Source: Gigantopelta aegis (lineage: Eukaryota > Mollusca > Gastropoda > Neomphalida > Peltospiridae). Taken from it: 64,000 bases of DNA. Under the pieces are notes generated by a model. It was not told where the DNA came from. It did not search any database and saw nothing but the letters and a program-made list of their open reading frames with translations. The stretch is from contig NC_054708.1 in assembly GCF_016097555.1 (NCBI RefSeq), forward strand, positions 3,895,938 to 3,959,937, given 5' to 3'. Both the position numbers and the translations under genes were made by a program. Below are positions 1 through 12,599 of this stretch, piece after piece (the stretch's first letter is position 1; every line of letters starts with the position of its first letter).

Positions 1-539
1 TTTCACTGAAAGGAGAACCTTCCTATGAGGTTAGCTTTATAATAAGGTAACTTTAAATCCAGGTAAGAATATGTTTTACCAAGTTGCAGACAAACAACAG
101 GAGGTGACATTACGTATGTTTTTATTTCCAATACAAGACATTTTAAATTTATAAAAATTATTGAAAATCCTGCATTAAAAATGCTTTTTGACTGAAAGGA
201 AAATATGGTCCTAGAATAGTAGGATACTTCAATAATGATGTCATCCTTGTTTTCAAATAAAGTTTGGAATGTTTAGCATCTAGGTATTTTGTAAGATACT
301 TGATGGCACTAACATGTACATGAAAGCAATAAGTAGAAATAACACTTTTTACTTCTTATTGTGAATAAAAAGTAGGCAGTAAAATAGATTTAAGCAATAT
401 GCATGTACATGTAGGTCATGGTTAATAATTTTATTACAGAGTTAACCGTTAACTTGTCTTTGAATTCAGGTACAATTCACTGAACCCTTGCTTCCACAAG
501 AAGCAGCACTAAACATGCTTACATCTTTCACATATGTAA

Positions 540-775
540 GGAACTTAAATTATAACATATAGTCTTAGAGAGAAAACCCACTACATTTTTCCATTAGTAG
601 CAAGGGATCTTCAATATGTACCATCCCACATACAGGACAGCACATACCACAGTCTTTGATATACCAGTTGTGGTGCACTGGCTGGAACGAGAAATAGCCT
701 AATGGGCCCATCGACAAGGATAGATCCTAAACCGACCACACATCAAGTGAGCTGTTTACCACTGGGCTACGTCCC
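540..775 (-). mobile_element. tRNA-derived SINE, family A
   Basis: Family A reads, in sense, as a tRNA-like head (CGTAGCCCAGTGGTAAAGCG, then GGGATCGATCCC) followed by a body with CCGTGGTATGTGCTATCCTG and GATCCCTTGCTGCTAAT. This copy is reversed and degenerate, with the head at the high end. It lies downstream of PPP1R11 exon 2. About a dozen copies occur in the window. Interval 1-540 is AT-rich with nothing recognisable. Confidence 0.75.
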
Positions 776-780
776 ATCCC

Positions 781-1020
781 CCACAAGAAAGAGATGTCAA
801 TCACTTAAACAACTCTCCACCCCCACAAGAAAAAGATGTCAATCACTTAAACAACTCTCCACCCCCACAAGAAAGAGATGTCAATCACTTAAACAACTCT
901 CCACCCCAACAAGAAAGAGATGTCAATCACTTAAACAACTCTCCACCCCCACAAGAAAGAGATGTCAATCATTTAAACAACTCTCCACACCACAAGAAAG
1001 AGATGTCAATCACTTAAATG
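781..1020. repeat. 42-bp minisatellite abutting the PPP1R11 exon 2 donor
   Basis: About six units with core GATGTCAATCACTTAAACAA, then CTCTCCACCCCCACAAGAAA. On the gene strand the first intron bases after the donor (GTGAGAGTCATTTAAGTGAT) are the diverged first unit; later units carry GTGGAGAGTTGTTTAAGTGA at the same place. The array therefore starts within a few bases of the exon end. Confidence 0.85.
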
Positions 1021-1028
1021 ACTCTCAC

Positions 1029-4000
1029 ACTTTGACTTCTTCTTGTCCATGTGTTCATTGTCCACCGTTTCCGTCGTCCATTTCACTTTCTTGTTGTTCT
1101 TTGGTTTGGTCAGCGTCAGTCGCAGTCGAGGACTTCTCTAAATAACATAATCATATTTCAGTTAGAATGAACGAAAGAGAACTTTGAAAAGCTATGTTTG
1201 CAACTGGTTTTATTTACACCAGGGCTTCATACACGTTGTTGTCAATCAAACTCCATAGCTTTCCATCACTTCTTAATTGTAGTTCAATTTTACGATGAAC
1301 TTTTTAAAAAGGATTTTCAAGAATTAATCTGCAGGCCTGTGTGCAAGCGGGTGGGGGGTGGGGGTTCACAAGTCAAAATCAACCTAGTCAAAGCAAATTT
1401 TCCTTCTTAAAAAAAAATAAAAAAATATTTTGACACCTGCAAAACTAATCTAAATGATTAAACGGCAGTCCAACTACACAAATCTCAGAGTGGGTTCATC
1501 ACAAAAGTCGCAGAACCATCAGCTGCAGAATATTTTATCAAGAAAATTATTTATTGTATTTATTGTATTTATTGTATTCGGTGTTTGAAAAGCGCAGGAA
1601 CAAATGCAAGCAGCCTGAACTAATGAAACATCTATAACTTAGTATAAGGACTCACACTGGCGCAGAACTGCAGAGTATTAATTAATCCCTGGCAATTATT
1701 AAAATGTACTTAATCTGAGCATAATCTGGTTAGCCCAACACGTTGTAGTCACTTTCAAACAAAATTACCAATTGGCTAATTTGGCAATGGACAGGGTGAG
1801 CCCTGATCTATTCAATGATTTTAATATTTTAATTCAATACTCTATGACAGACTGATCTATATATATGCACATGAACACATTACAGTGTAAACTGTAATAT
1901 TTAGGAAAGACCCACACTATTATGTGGTAATGAATGCACATCTTCTTTGCTGTTTGTCCTATAGAGCCTACCAAATTAAACAATATATATGTGAATGAGA
2001 TATGTTCCTGTTTAATGCAATTTATTTAACACGGTAATCTATTTTCACCCTAAAACATACATGTATTTAGCCTTGCCAATGTGGTAATACATGTATTTGT
2101 TGTATTACTTATAACTAATCAATGTTTTATCCTAAAACATATTTTAAACAAATGCTAGTTGACTCAGCCCTAGACCAAATATTTCTATCTCTGTAAAGTG
2201 TGCATAGTCAACTTGCCCCAATCCTATGTTGCTATGTTTGTAAATTATATATTTATGACTGTGTCAGTTTACACTGACTCTGTTACATTTATGCTGACTC
2301 TAATCAGTTGATGCATGTAACAGGGCTTCTAGAATTTTTATAAAATCCACTATCCATGGTATAAGTGATTTAAAAAAATGTATTAGCCACAATTAAAAAT
2401 TCACGAGCCCTACTTTACTTAAGTTAATACAATTTTACTAATTAATAGTAATAATCAGATATGTCACCTAAAAAGGGAGACATAGCTTAAAAACACTAAC
2501 ATGGTGGGGGTCACAGGATATTCATATTTACAAAATAGACGTAACTGCAGCATTTGACTTTTTTTTCACTAGCCGTCGGGCATGACAATAGCAGTTATTT
2601 ACTAGCCCAACACTGAATATCACTAGTCATGGGAGTGGGGCTACCATAATCCAGAACCCCTCATGTAACATCAATGTCTACATTGTGTCTATTTGTACAT
2701 CACTTTTTATTCTGTATATGGTTATGATTCAAATCACTTCAAAATTTGGACAAGATCAGTCAATAAGGATATGAGAACTAAATGCTTGAAGTATATTGGT
2801 AAAATTTAAATTAAGTTACTTGAATAGGATCCATGATGACATTGGATTATACATTTTAATTATGCACAGGACATTATTTTACAATTAAACTTGCACATGT
2901 TCAGTAATTTGTACTACTGAATTGCCTATAGGACTTACCAAGTAAGCAATGGGGTTAGTTCAAATTGTTAACTTCTGCCAGGCAAGTTGACTACACAGGT
3001 TGGGGAAAACTGGTACAAGTGTAGGTGGTGATTTGGATTTGGGGCAAGCTGACCCACTCACTTTCTTGATAATGAGAAAGCGTTTGATCGTATGTGGCTT
3101 GATGGTTTGTTTTACAAATTATATAAGATTGGAATTACAATGTACTGGCAAATTATGGAGAATTTTACGATTGCAGGGCACAATATTTAACTTTGCGTAA
3201 CCGACACGCGAACAGAACAGCGGTTTGCGTGTCGGTTACGCAAAATTAAATTTATGCGAACCGCAAATCGGTTACGTCGTGACCTGTAGACGTTCAGAAA
3301 TTAAAACTTGCAGACTTCACGATTACATTAAGTTTATTCATGCAGACATACTACTAGTACTAGTATTCCGACAAATGTTTTAGACTGATTTTTAGATACT
3401 TGATGCACGGAAAACCAGTTGACAACGGTATATTGCAATGGTTGTAACTTGCGACCAAAAGCTCAGTATTAGAGTCGAGCCAAAAGTTTTAAAGAAATGT
3501 GCACGTACCACTAAGGCACCTAAATTATCTGGTGCTATTCTATCTCTAAAGGAATATATGTAGACATAATATTGGATTGTCTATAATTTTACAAAGGTTG
3601 AAAACGGTTTTAACGTAAACAAAAATGCAAAAATGCCACAAATACTAACATCGCATAATGAACTTCAAATAACAAACATTTGGAACGTCACTGTGGTATA
3701 GAAGTACCAGCGATAAAATGAAATTAGCATCGCCACCACAAAATATCAGTGTCAAATTGTGATATTTCTTTTTATGTTATTATAAGATTTATTTTGATTA
3801 AAGTTACAGTCTCTGGTTAGCATATTATAACATCATGTTCATGTACAAATATGAAATACAAGCTCAAATGCACTTTTAAAAAACTCACATGTGTGTTCGC
3901 TATGAACGGAGATCGTCAAAAGTATACGCTTGATTCGTCGCCTGTGCCGCCATAGCTCGGCAAAGCGCAAACGACAGCCTGTGCTTTCAGTTAACACGTG

Positions 4001-7000
4001 CGTTTGCCGATTTCAAATTGTAGGGTTCATCTCAAAAAATTAAGAGAGAAATCTTGCGCTGTACGAAGAACGTTCGGTTGAGAATACGGTACTAAGAGTC
4101 TTTCGTTAAAACCGGTTTGATCTTGACAACGTATTATCGACAATCGTACCTTCCTATTTTAGAATTAATATTTTATAAAGTGTTAGTAGAATTTTCAAAG
4201 TTTAGTTTGTATACTAGTAACACATTAATCATGTATATATTTTTAAAATAAAATATACTAAAGTAGACAATGAACGTTTTCACTTCTTAATTTTACGTGT
4301 TAAAATCGACAAATTCAAATAAATATTCTTTCGTTTGGAAAGGGTAAAGTTGTTTGGGGTGGGGGTGGAGGTGTTTAACGACATCAAAGTTACAGCATAT
4401 TGATTTAATAATCATCCGACGCCATACAACTGTAAATAAAATGTGTTGAGTGTGTTGTTAAATAAAACATATCCTATCTTTCCTTCCATCTGCTGTTGGA
4501 TGTCTAACATTTGATAATTTTGACATAATCTTAGAGAGGAATTGGATGCATGTGCAGGGGGAGAGTATTGGAGGTCGAAACCCTTACTTGCCCAAGCTTA
4601 AAAAAAAATGAAATGTATTTTCTGGGGGAGCATGGCCCCATATAAACTTCGCTCAACAGTCTATAACCCCAACCCCGCTGAAATCCCTTCACACGCACCT
4701 TGGAAACACACTACATTTTTTTTTTTAGCAAGGGATTGTTTATATATGTACCATCCCACAGACAGGATATCACATACCATGGTCTTTTATATACCCGCCG
4801 ATGGGGATAGATCCTAGACTGACCGCACATTTCCAAAAAACTAATTTTTACGTCAAAGTAATGAATAAAAATAACATATAGTCTTGAAAAATGTTACGTA
4901 AATCGAATACAGTACCCTCTTCTTCTACCCCTAGAGCATTACGTAATTAGTAACACCCCCTTACATGTAACGCGTATGCCAACAGCTGGCCACTGTCAAA
5001 ATGTCAAGGCAAATCCCCCACCCACCGACCCCTGGAAAGGCGTTGTACCATACCTCTATGGATATAAATATGTTTTGGAAATATAAGACGACCCCTCAAT
5101 CAAGACAGTTAAATTTGTTCAAAATTTTTGAAATCTCACGTGATCTCGTTGGGGAATTCCACACTTGTGATAACCCAATGAAAACCGAGATCGGTAGGAG
5201 CCCGTCAAAAGTGTCCCACTTTCAAAATACTGGCTTTGTTCTTGATCTGGATAAGCCAGCGTAGTGAAACCAATGCGGAGTGCGGAGTCATCTATGCACC
5301 AAACGTAACTGGATTTTCTGTTCTATGTGCTTAAATAATAAAAATATTCTGGATACTGCCGCTTTAATCTAATCATGCACCAATGAGTAGCATGTTTTAT
5401 AGTTCAGAGGAACTGGACATTTGTTGTTTGGGTTTTTGGTGGGCTTTTTTTAATCTGCTGTATACTAAATTTTACATATCAGTTACAAATGGTAGCCTTT
5501 ATTTGTTATTTATGAAAGAAAATTATTAGTCTAATCATGCACCAGGGAATGGGCATTTTTCCTCCAAATGTATCTATTTTGTTTCAGTACTGGGCTGATA
5601 TTTTTACAATAGTATTAACTGCCGCAAGCTGCACAGAGGTTCTAGAATACGGTGGCCCGATTCCCGAGAACAGTGTTTTTTAGATTCAGGCAACTAAAAA
5701 TTACTTTTTGCGATCTCGATGGTAAGTGGTGAATAATAATAATAATAATAATAAATCTACAACGCTACGATCGTACGAAAACAAAAGAAACATCTACAAG
5801 TCACTTCTTTCGATTTGCAAGCATTAAAGAAACTGTTTTATAAAACGTTTTATTTTTTTTGTATTTGTTTTAACTTTATGTTTGAGCTAAAAATTATGTA
5901 TTTAAAATATAATTTCATCGTAACTTTGAGGTAACCGATCAGGTAATCCACAGGTTACGCAAATATAATTCACGTAATCGAACAATTGGTTACCTAGGTA
6001 AAAACCACGTGAACCGACTTCCGGTTACCTCAGATTTCGAAATATTGTCCCCTGCGATTGTCATATTACTCAATGCAGTCATGTGTTAGTTATGGTGGCT
6101 ATAAGTCAGAGTTGTTTCATGTTAAGCAAGGAGTTGGCCAGGGCAGAGTTATATCTGCATGGCTTTGTACTCTCTATATTAATGATTTATTGCATGCACT
6201 GAATGATTCTGTTAATGGTCTTAATCTGCCCTGGGGGCAATGTCCTGGCATACTCCTTGCTGATGATACAACGTTACTTAGCAACAGCCCAACAGGTCTG
6301 CAAAGACTACTTAATATTACAGAAGTATAAGCAAATAAATGGAAATTACGATATAATGCAAGTAAAAGTACTATACTGCAATTCGTGTGTACAAGAAAAC
6401 CATTGTTACAAACTACACTACATTTGGGCAAAATTAAGCTACCTGTTAAAGAATCTGTTGTATATGCTGGTGTTTTGATTAGTTCAACTAAATCAACATT
6501 AGAACGAACAACCCAAGCTTGTGATAAACTTAGAAAGCTAATTAATGCTAATCATGATTTTGGTTTGTGTTTTGGTGGTTTTAATCCCATTTCCTCTCTG
6601 AAAATCTGGAAAAGAGTTCTTTTACCATGTGGTTTATATGGATGTAATGTGTGGGGATGACTATCACTAAAAGAATATGAAATGCTAGAAGTAATCCAGC
6701 GCTACTTCTGTAGAAAGGTGCAGGGTTTCCCTAAACAAACTCCTAACGTAATTACCACAGACTCGATTGGACTCATTTCTTTACAAGGGCATATAGATCA
6801 CTAAGCACTGGTATTCCTGGGTAAACTTTGTAATGCAAAGTCATCGTTTATTTTTAAAAAGATGTTTTTAGCCAGACTTGGGCAGTACAGGTTTAAGTCA
6901 GTGTTAATTCATAAAGAGAACTGGGATACTAAGTCTCCTATCTTTAATATGTTGCAACTAGTTTGTAAATATGATTTGTGTGGTGTGATAGGTGACTATG

Positions 7001-8100
7001 TATGTAATTCTATGTTTATGACTAAAAGCATATGGGCTCAAATTTTAATGCAAAATATACGTTCCCATGAAACTACATTAGTACTAGTAGAAAGACAACT
7101 CAAATCTAGACTGTCTCTTTCATGCTATTGTACAATTAGATCTGGTTCTGAACATAGACTATGGAAACTTGCTTTAGAAAAACCATACAACTTTCGTGAT
7201 ATCGCTAGACTCATTCATGTTGGTTCAACTCCATTGCAATCAAAAGAATGTTTAATGTGGCACAGTAGCTCATGATATAGTTAAACACGTGTTTTTATAA
7301 TGTCTTGTCAAAATAAACTTCAAGAAAGAGGTGTTCTGTTTAACAAGGTATGTGACTTGCTTAATATTGAATTATTTGTGAAGTTATGGGAAGATGAAGA
7401 TTTGTTTTTGTCATTTTTACTTGGCGGTTTGCCTGTAGATTGCCAATTGTCTCTAGATTACGACATGTGGGAAAGTGTAATGCTACTGGTTAGCTATACA
7501 CTACGAAAGTGGAACATTCTTCTTTAACACTAATAGTAAAGTTATACGAAGTTATTTAGTATTGATTAGTAACCGTTTTTGTATTTTTACATTTATTTAT
7601 TTTGATGCTGTATTATGTCCTGTCTATTTGTTATTGTATTTGTAAACTATTTAATAATCTTCATTTTATGGAGGAAATAAAGAATATCTATCTATCTATC
7701 TATCTACTGTCCCTTTAAGCATCTCTTTAACAATGACTATGGTACAAGCTGACTCAGTCAGTGACTGTGGTACGAAATGAGTTAATGACTCATTGACTGT
7801 GGTTTGAAACGAATTTGGTGTGAAATGACATTTCACAATCAGTGACAATGGTACGAAATGACACTGGACCTGGTATGAAATGATTATAGTATAAACTGAC
7901 CAGGCAATATGCCATTTCGTACTATAAATAATAACTTTCAAGCATATCATGAAACTGAAAGTCGTTACAAAAAAGAAAAAAAAAGAAAAAAAGCACCCCC
8001 CCCCCCTCCCCCCCGAAGCTATAACACATTAAATTACCGATCCCTCTCGAACCACTGTTTCGGTTTGTGAACCAGCTGCAGAAGACATCTCGAGCGACAT
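1029..8100 (-). CDS. PPP1R11: Protein phosphatase 1 inhibitor-3 / E3 ligase PPP1R11 homologue, 5' part (exons 1-2)
   Basis: PPP1R11 is a small, mostly disordered protein that inhibits protein phosphatase 1 and has been described as an E3 ubiquitin ligase. Exon 1 (8038-8100) starts at ATG 8100 and includes SQTETVV, like the TET-rich N-terminus of the family; a second in-frame ATG lies at 8088. It ends in phase 0 at a GTAATT donor. Exon 2 (1029-1137) follows acceptor TTATTTAG and encodes LRLTLTKPKNNKKVKW and TETVDNEHM, matching the family core (KKVEW, the PP1-docking region, then DTVDNEHM). It ends in SK plus one base at donor GTGAGA, where the family continues into its CCC-IYEKP segment. That exon is not visible at 1-1000 and should lie beyond the left edge. 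The 6.9 kb intron is filled by transposons. Identification is strong; the exact start is less sure. Confidence 0.9.
1138..3050. other. PPP1R11 intron 1, unique AT-rich part
   Basis: No gene or recognisable repeat was seen beyond short A/T runs and a three-fold TTTATTGTAT repeat near 1553-1580. Confidence 0.5.
3174..6054. mobile_element. Non-autonomous DNA transposon nested in the LINE
   Basis: Terminal inverted repeats read CAGGGCACAATATTT on the left and AAATATTGTCCCCTG on the right (one mismatch), flanked by CGATTG at 3168-3173 and 6055-6060, a 6-bp target duplication. Subterminal regions (3195-3280 and 5930-6035) are crowded with GTAACCGA / TCGGTTAC motifs in both orientations, including a hairpin at 3198-3246; these could be transposase-binding sites (inference). 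No transposase ORF was seen. SINE pieces and an AAT microsatellite (5733-5752) lie inside. Confidence 0.8.
4355..4830. mobile_element. Family A SINE fragments, both orientations
   Basis: A plus-strand tail piece (4415-4470, with CATACAACTGTAAATAAAAT) is followed by a reversed body and head piece (4490-4830, with CATCCCACAGACAGGATATC and GATGGGGATAGATCCTAGAC). They lie within the nested DNA transposon. Confidence 0.65.
7706..7930. repeat. Imperfect short repeats just past the LINE tail
   Basis: Variants of TGGTACGAAATGA, GTATGAAATGA and CATTTCGTAC recur about eight times. Origin unknown. A poly(C) run follows at 7996-8013, about 25 bp from the PPP1R11 exon 1 donor. Confidence 0.5.
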
Positions 8101-8892
8101 GTTCGTGTAGCGATGTAACTTAACAGATAGTGTAACTGTATCAGTTTACAAATCTAACTCCGAAAAATAAATTGACATGATCAACAAAACGTTGACAGTT
8201 GGATCAGTTACTTCCCCTTTACTTTTCTTAGTACTTTCCTTCTTTTTTCTTTATGAGGGACACTTCATTTTCAGACATCTTTTTTTCTTTTTCTTTTTCT
8301 TTTGTCTCGAAAGCGGCGGCGTTGACGGCGTCGGATTTTGCATTTATCTCAACTCCATTTCTTACAAACTATAGGCTAAATTATACATCAATGAAACTTG
8401 GTTGCACCTTGAATAAGTTAGTCGTATGAATGTATGATTATTATTTTTTTAAATTCAATTAATTTAATTATAATTTTAATTGGATTAAAAAAGAAAGAAA
8501 ATGTTTCAATAGAATTTTTAAAAAGTTTATTTTTTATATTATTATTATTTTATGTTTTATTATTATCATATTATACATATTTCCTGAATAACAATACAAC
8601 TGCATGGACTGTTGGACTCAAATTTGTTCTGTTTCAGGAGAACTCCAGTCTTCACAGTGGAAATTTTAAGTGTTCCCCATTTGCAGGAATTACACATATT
8701 TCCTGAGTGAATCAGACATTACACATATTTTCTGAGATTTTTAGGAATTATACATATTTCCTGATAATACATATTTTCTGTAACATAGATATGCCTATAT
8801 ATTTGCATGCTTGCGTTTTTAAATAATTTCTCTCAATCTCATGCTACAAAGACGACACAATTTGTTTTGTTTAATAATTGGAAGAAAAAAAA
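8101..8892. other. PPP1R11 upstream region
   Basis: This holds the presumed 5' UTR and promoter. No TATA box is evident at normal distance. A GC-richer patch (GGCGGCGTTGACGGCG near 8311) sits about 215 bp upstream of the ATG. TTACACATATTTCCTGA-type repeats occur at 8570-8780. Confidence 0.4.
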
Positions 8893-9395
8893 AATGTTTT
8901 ATTTAACGACGCACTCAACACATTTTAATTACGGTTATATAGCGTCAGACATATGGATAATGACCACACAGATATATAGAGAGGAAACCCGCTGTCGCCA
9001 CTTCATGGGCTACTCTTTCCGATTAGCAGCAGGGGATCTTTTATATGCACCATCCCACTGACAGGATAGCACATATCACGGCCTTTGATATAACAGCCGT
9101 CGTGCACTGGCTGTGACGAGAAATAGCCCAATGGGCCCACCGACGGGGATCGATCGTAGACCGACCGCTCATCGAGCGAGCGCTGTACCACTGAGCTATG
9201 TCCCGCCCCTGGCTATTGGATGTCAAACATTTGGTTATATTTGCACCACCCACATGCATGATGATACACACCACGACCTTTGATATACAAGTAGTGGTGC
9301 ACTGGCTTGGACGAGAAATAGCCCAATGAGCCCACAGACGGGGATCGATCCCAAACCGACCGCGCATCAAGCGATAGCTTTACTGGGCTACGTCC
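8893..9395 (-). mobile_element. Two adjacent family A SINEs
   Basis: A near-complete reversed copy (8893-9210) ends in the tRNA-like head (CACTGAGCTATGTCCCGCCC). A second reversed partial copy follows (9230-9395), ending in ACTGGGCTACGTCCCCTCCC and a poly(C) run. Confidence 0.85.
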
Positions 9396-9660
9396 CCTCC
9401 CCCCCCCCCCCCCATCACAAACATAATCAGTTACACAAAACCGAAAACCCCCCATAAAACCAGATTACCTTACCTTATACAGTGCCTCAGGAGACCATTT
9501 CCGTTGTCCCATCCAATACCTCACGACAGATACATATGTATCAACGGTTGTGGTATATGCTGTCCTGCTTTTTGGTAGGAGTAGGCCTAGCCTATGTATA
9601 TTTTCTCCACAAACCGGCGTAGGAAGGTGGGGGGGGTGTGCGCACACACACATAAATACA

Positions 9661-9707
<47 letters not shown>

Positions 9708-10327
9708 AACCATTGCTGCTGCTACAAAGTGTGGGGAACATGTACTCCTTGTCCCACCCACATACACACGCTTTCTACGCCAGTGATGAGGCACTGGCGG
9801 AGATGAGGAAAGATCAAGAACAACAGGTCCACAGAGGGAAATCAAACCCCAGGACTCGTGAGATCCTCAGCAACCACTTCCGATAGTACTTGACTTACCA
9901 TCGACGTCCCAAACTGCGTTCACCTAACAACAAAAACATGAATACGATATTTACGGAAATACTATTTTACATTTTTCAGCCACGATATGGGAAACAAAAT
10001 AAATTGCAATCAGTTAACGTGAAAAATTAACAATATAGACGTAAAACAAATCCATTCTAGTAAACAAAAGTGAAGCACCCTCCAGTACACAGGAAACTGT
10101 ACACCGTTGCTAACTGCGTTCAGGCGCATGTATTTGCAAAAAAAGTATCGTACCGCACATGTGCGGTTCGTAATTTTCCATTTTTAAGGCCACTACATGA
10201 AAAATATATGTTTCTTAAATATGCACAGTTGACGAACACGTTGTTTAATATTGTTTTTAATTTAATTTCACGCTCATGTTCATGTATTTTGTTGAAAAAC
10301 ATAATTGGAACGTCTAGTGATCAGTTT
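9396..10327. other. Intergenic, microsatellite-bearing
   Basis: Contains a TA dinucleotide run at about 9665-9703 and a decayed SINE-like fragment at 9525-9590. A possible minus-strand exon at 9480-9572 was judged unconvincing. Otherwise nothing recognised. Confidence 0.4.
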
Positions 10328-10720
10328 AAAGGGACACACCCTAGTTTCAACCCGTGAAAATTAACACTAAGTTTACTTAATCTACAAACCTGTAACACAT
10401 TTGGATAAAGTTACAACTGAGATATTAAAAACACCTGGATGACCAAAACACTTCGAATGTACGGAACTTAATTATCTAAACAATAAAATCTAAGTAAAGT
10501 ATTATTTAAGTTATCAAAAACGGTTACAATAGTCAAAAATATACGTTAGCGTTTAAAAACGAGGGGATTTCCCATCTTTATTCGTCGATGGTGCAATGTC
10601 GATAATTCGGGCATTTTAAAAACAAATCCTTTAAATTCGGGCAAAACTCAGCCTGCCCACACCACCCCCAACTCCGAGAAAAATTGAAGCCCGTACGCCT
10701 GTGAGGGGCTGTATGATGAG
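10326..10720. mobile_element. MITE-like end plus 'ATTCGGGCAAAA' repeat fragment
   Basis: TTTAAAGGGACACACCCTAG at 10326 matches the terminal sequence of the TTAA-flanked element at 34515-35319, and both share AATCTACAAACCTGTAACAC. The opposite end was not found, but 11860-12005 shares internal sequence with that element (GATACTTACTTGTCTGAAC). At 10600-10690 a fragment with ATTCGGGCA motifs belongs to the family seen again at 52.9 and 57.0 kb. Confidence 0.6.
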
Positions 10721-11238
10721 TATAATGTTATCATTAACAGACAATGATTCATAGTTTGTAAAAAACAGGAATCTAGAAAAATAACAAATGAATCACTAAA
10801 CGCGCACGTGGTAAAATTGACCCCATCAGTGTGTTTAAATTTTGGTATTGGGCATAGCTTTGTTTTCTATTTGGTGTATTGACGGCATCGAAATCGCTTT
10901 CGTGAATAATATTTAAGTCAGTTGCTCCCCCTTGACTGTTAATTCGACAAGGGTATTGCAATCCAAGTTCCACCACTGACTTTATTCGAGACGGAATGAA
11001 ATGTATGACATGTTAAACATATTTACGGTACCGGTACCAGTCATATGTCAGACAGGGTTGACTTGAGAACGCATTTGACAGAGTGAGCTGTTAAATAAAT
11101 TCATCTCTAAACAACATGCAATATGAAAAGCAATTCGCCGAATGCAACAAAGTCAATAATCATATTTAACTGTCATTATGTTTCGGGTGATCGTAGTTGA
11201 TAAAGATATTTCGTAAACGTATTTATTTTATTGACCAG

Positions 11239-11340
11239 TTATATTATAACTTTTTTTTTTTTCATGAGAAAAGCGTCCATCGTTTGCCAGCTCTTGGCTG
11301 CACGTTTTTTGTTTCGCTGTCTTTGCTCAGGTCGTCCCAT
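11239..11340 (-). CDS. Small basic ORF, unknown, possibly transposon-derived
   Basis: A 33-residue reading frame begins MGRPEQRQRNKKRAAKSW and has a K/R-rich amphipathic look before an A12 run. Its ATG has a reasonable context. It sits inside a region sharing sequence with the TTAA-flanked element family, so it may be a remnant of an element ORF. No family was recognised. Length and setting make it weak. Confidence 0.2.
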   Translation of the reverse strand: MGRPEQRQRNKKRAAKSWQTMDAFLMKKKKVII

Positions 11341-11612
11341 GATAGTCGTAGTTTGTAAGTCGACAAAATAGCGCGCCACATGATAGACTGGTTCTCAACT
11401 GAATATACCCATAACGACGCCTTGTAATATCATTCGTGTAACACATGCACCATTTTTGGCCAAATAAATAATTATTTACGGAAATTTCCGAACGCTGAAA
11501 TTAATATTTGAGCTTCTACAGATACGAGCCAAATAATATCAAATGACGGGCTTCCAATAATGGCTTCGAATAAACTAGCATTTAATACTTATAATAGGCG
11601 GAACTCAAATTT

Positions 11613-11615
<3 letters not shown>

Positions 11616-11651
<36 letters not shown>

Positions 11652-11709
11652 CGCGTTCGCACCCGTCGCACTCCCCTTGGCTACGGGCCTGTCATACCAG
11701 TGAAGTTTG

Positions 11710-11762
<53 letters not shown>
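11616..11762. repeat. Compound microsatellite (TG)n (CG)n ... (TA)n
   Basis: GT repeats at 11616-11643 pass into GC repeats to about 11655. A TA run follows at about 11712-11762. Confidence 0.9.
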
Positions 11763-11766
<4 letters not shown>

Positions 11767-12152
11767 ATACAAAAATAGCATGTGACGCGCACCGAATGTT
11801 AATTCATCTTCCACCATTTTAAGTCAATTTCTACGTCACGTGGAACCGACATATTTACGGGTTTGTAAAGTTTTGTATTTAGATACTTACTTGTCTGAAC
11901 ATTTTTGGTAATGAAAATGTTCCTGAACTGTGAAGAAAAACCTCACAATTGAACGACTAACAGACGACAACAAATCGGATGTTGATTGCGTGAACCATTC
12001 ATGAGAAAACAAGCTGAACGGAGTGGCAAGCATAACGCAGTTAGGGACGTTGACGACAGATCATGTTCCTTTGAATTTGTCGGTTATTATTTTTGTTTAA
12101 TAGGACACTTTCAGCGGTTGTGAAGGGAGTGGGTTGGGTAGCAGCTCAAACT

Positions 12153-12300
12153 GTCCCAGTGTCCCGTCGAACCTCACTCTGGACTCGCCACTGGCCGTTC
12201 AGCACAGATCTCACAAACAACACGTCCCAGTGTCCCGTCGAACCTCACTCTGGACTCGCCACTGGCCGTTCAGCACAGCTCTCACAAACAAAACGTTTGT
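12153..12300. repeat. Two tandem copies of a 73-bp GC-rich unit
   Basis: GTCCCAGTGTCCCGTCGAAC, then CACTCTGGACTCGCCACTGG, occurs twice with few changes. Unlike the AT-rich surroundings it is GC-rich, but no conserved protein was recognised on either strand. Confidence 0.75.
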
Positions 12301-12590
12301 TTGGTTCAACGACACCACTCTTATTAATAATCAGCTATCAGATGTCAAACATTTGGTCATTCTGACATGTAGTCATCGGAGGAAACCCGCTACATTTTTT
12401 CTAATGCAGCAAGGGATCTTTTATATGCACCACCCCACAAACAGGATAGCACATGCCACGGCCTTTGATATACCAGTCGTGGCGCAGCGGCTAGAACGAG
12501 AAATAGCCCAATAGGCCCACCGACGGGGATCGATCCCAAACCGACCGCGCATCAAGCGAGCGCTTTACCACTGGGCTACGTCCCGCCCCC
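12300..12590 (-). mobile_element. Family A SINE, full-length variant
   Basis: Reversed copy running from the tail (TTGGTTCAACGACACCACT) to the tRNA-like head at the high end (GGGATCGATCCC, then ACCACTGGGCTACGTCCC). Confidence 0.85.
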
Positions 12591-12599
12591 TCACAAATA

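Larger units (their letters stand above)
3050..7700 (+). mobile_element. Degenerate non-LTR retrotransposon (LINE), split by a DNA transposon
   Basis: Left piece 3050-3173 encodes reverse transcriptase motif A (EKAFDRMW, GLFYKLYKIGI). Right piece 6055-7700 carries motif B (QGVGQGRVISAWLCTLYIND) and motif C (GILLADDTTLLS), then a long C-terminal region read across several frameshifts and stops. The 3' end has AATAAA near 7675 and a TCTA microsatellite tail at 7687-7706, typical of LINE ends. Joining the pieces across a single CGATTG copy keeps the frame, showing that the 2.9 kb between them is a later insertion. The element is dead and lies antisense in PPP1R11 intron 1. Confidence 0.88.

Noticed and set aside
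702-1145. Plus-strand frame of 147 residues
   Set aside because: Made of the 42-bp minisatellite and the antisense of PPP1R11 exon 2.
9480-9572. Possible minus-strand exon reading YVSVVRYWMGQRKWSPEALY with good splice-like ends, plus a 25-bp exon candidate near 9896
   Set aside because: Part of it matches a decayed SINE body (GTTGTGGTATATGCTGTCCT), the reading phases of the two candidates give no convincing protein, and no downstream exon was found.
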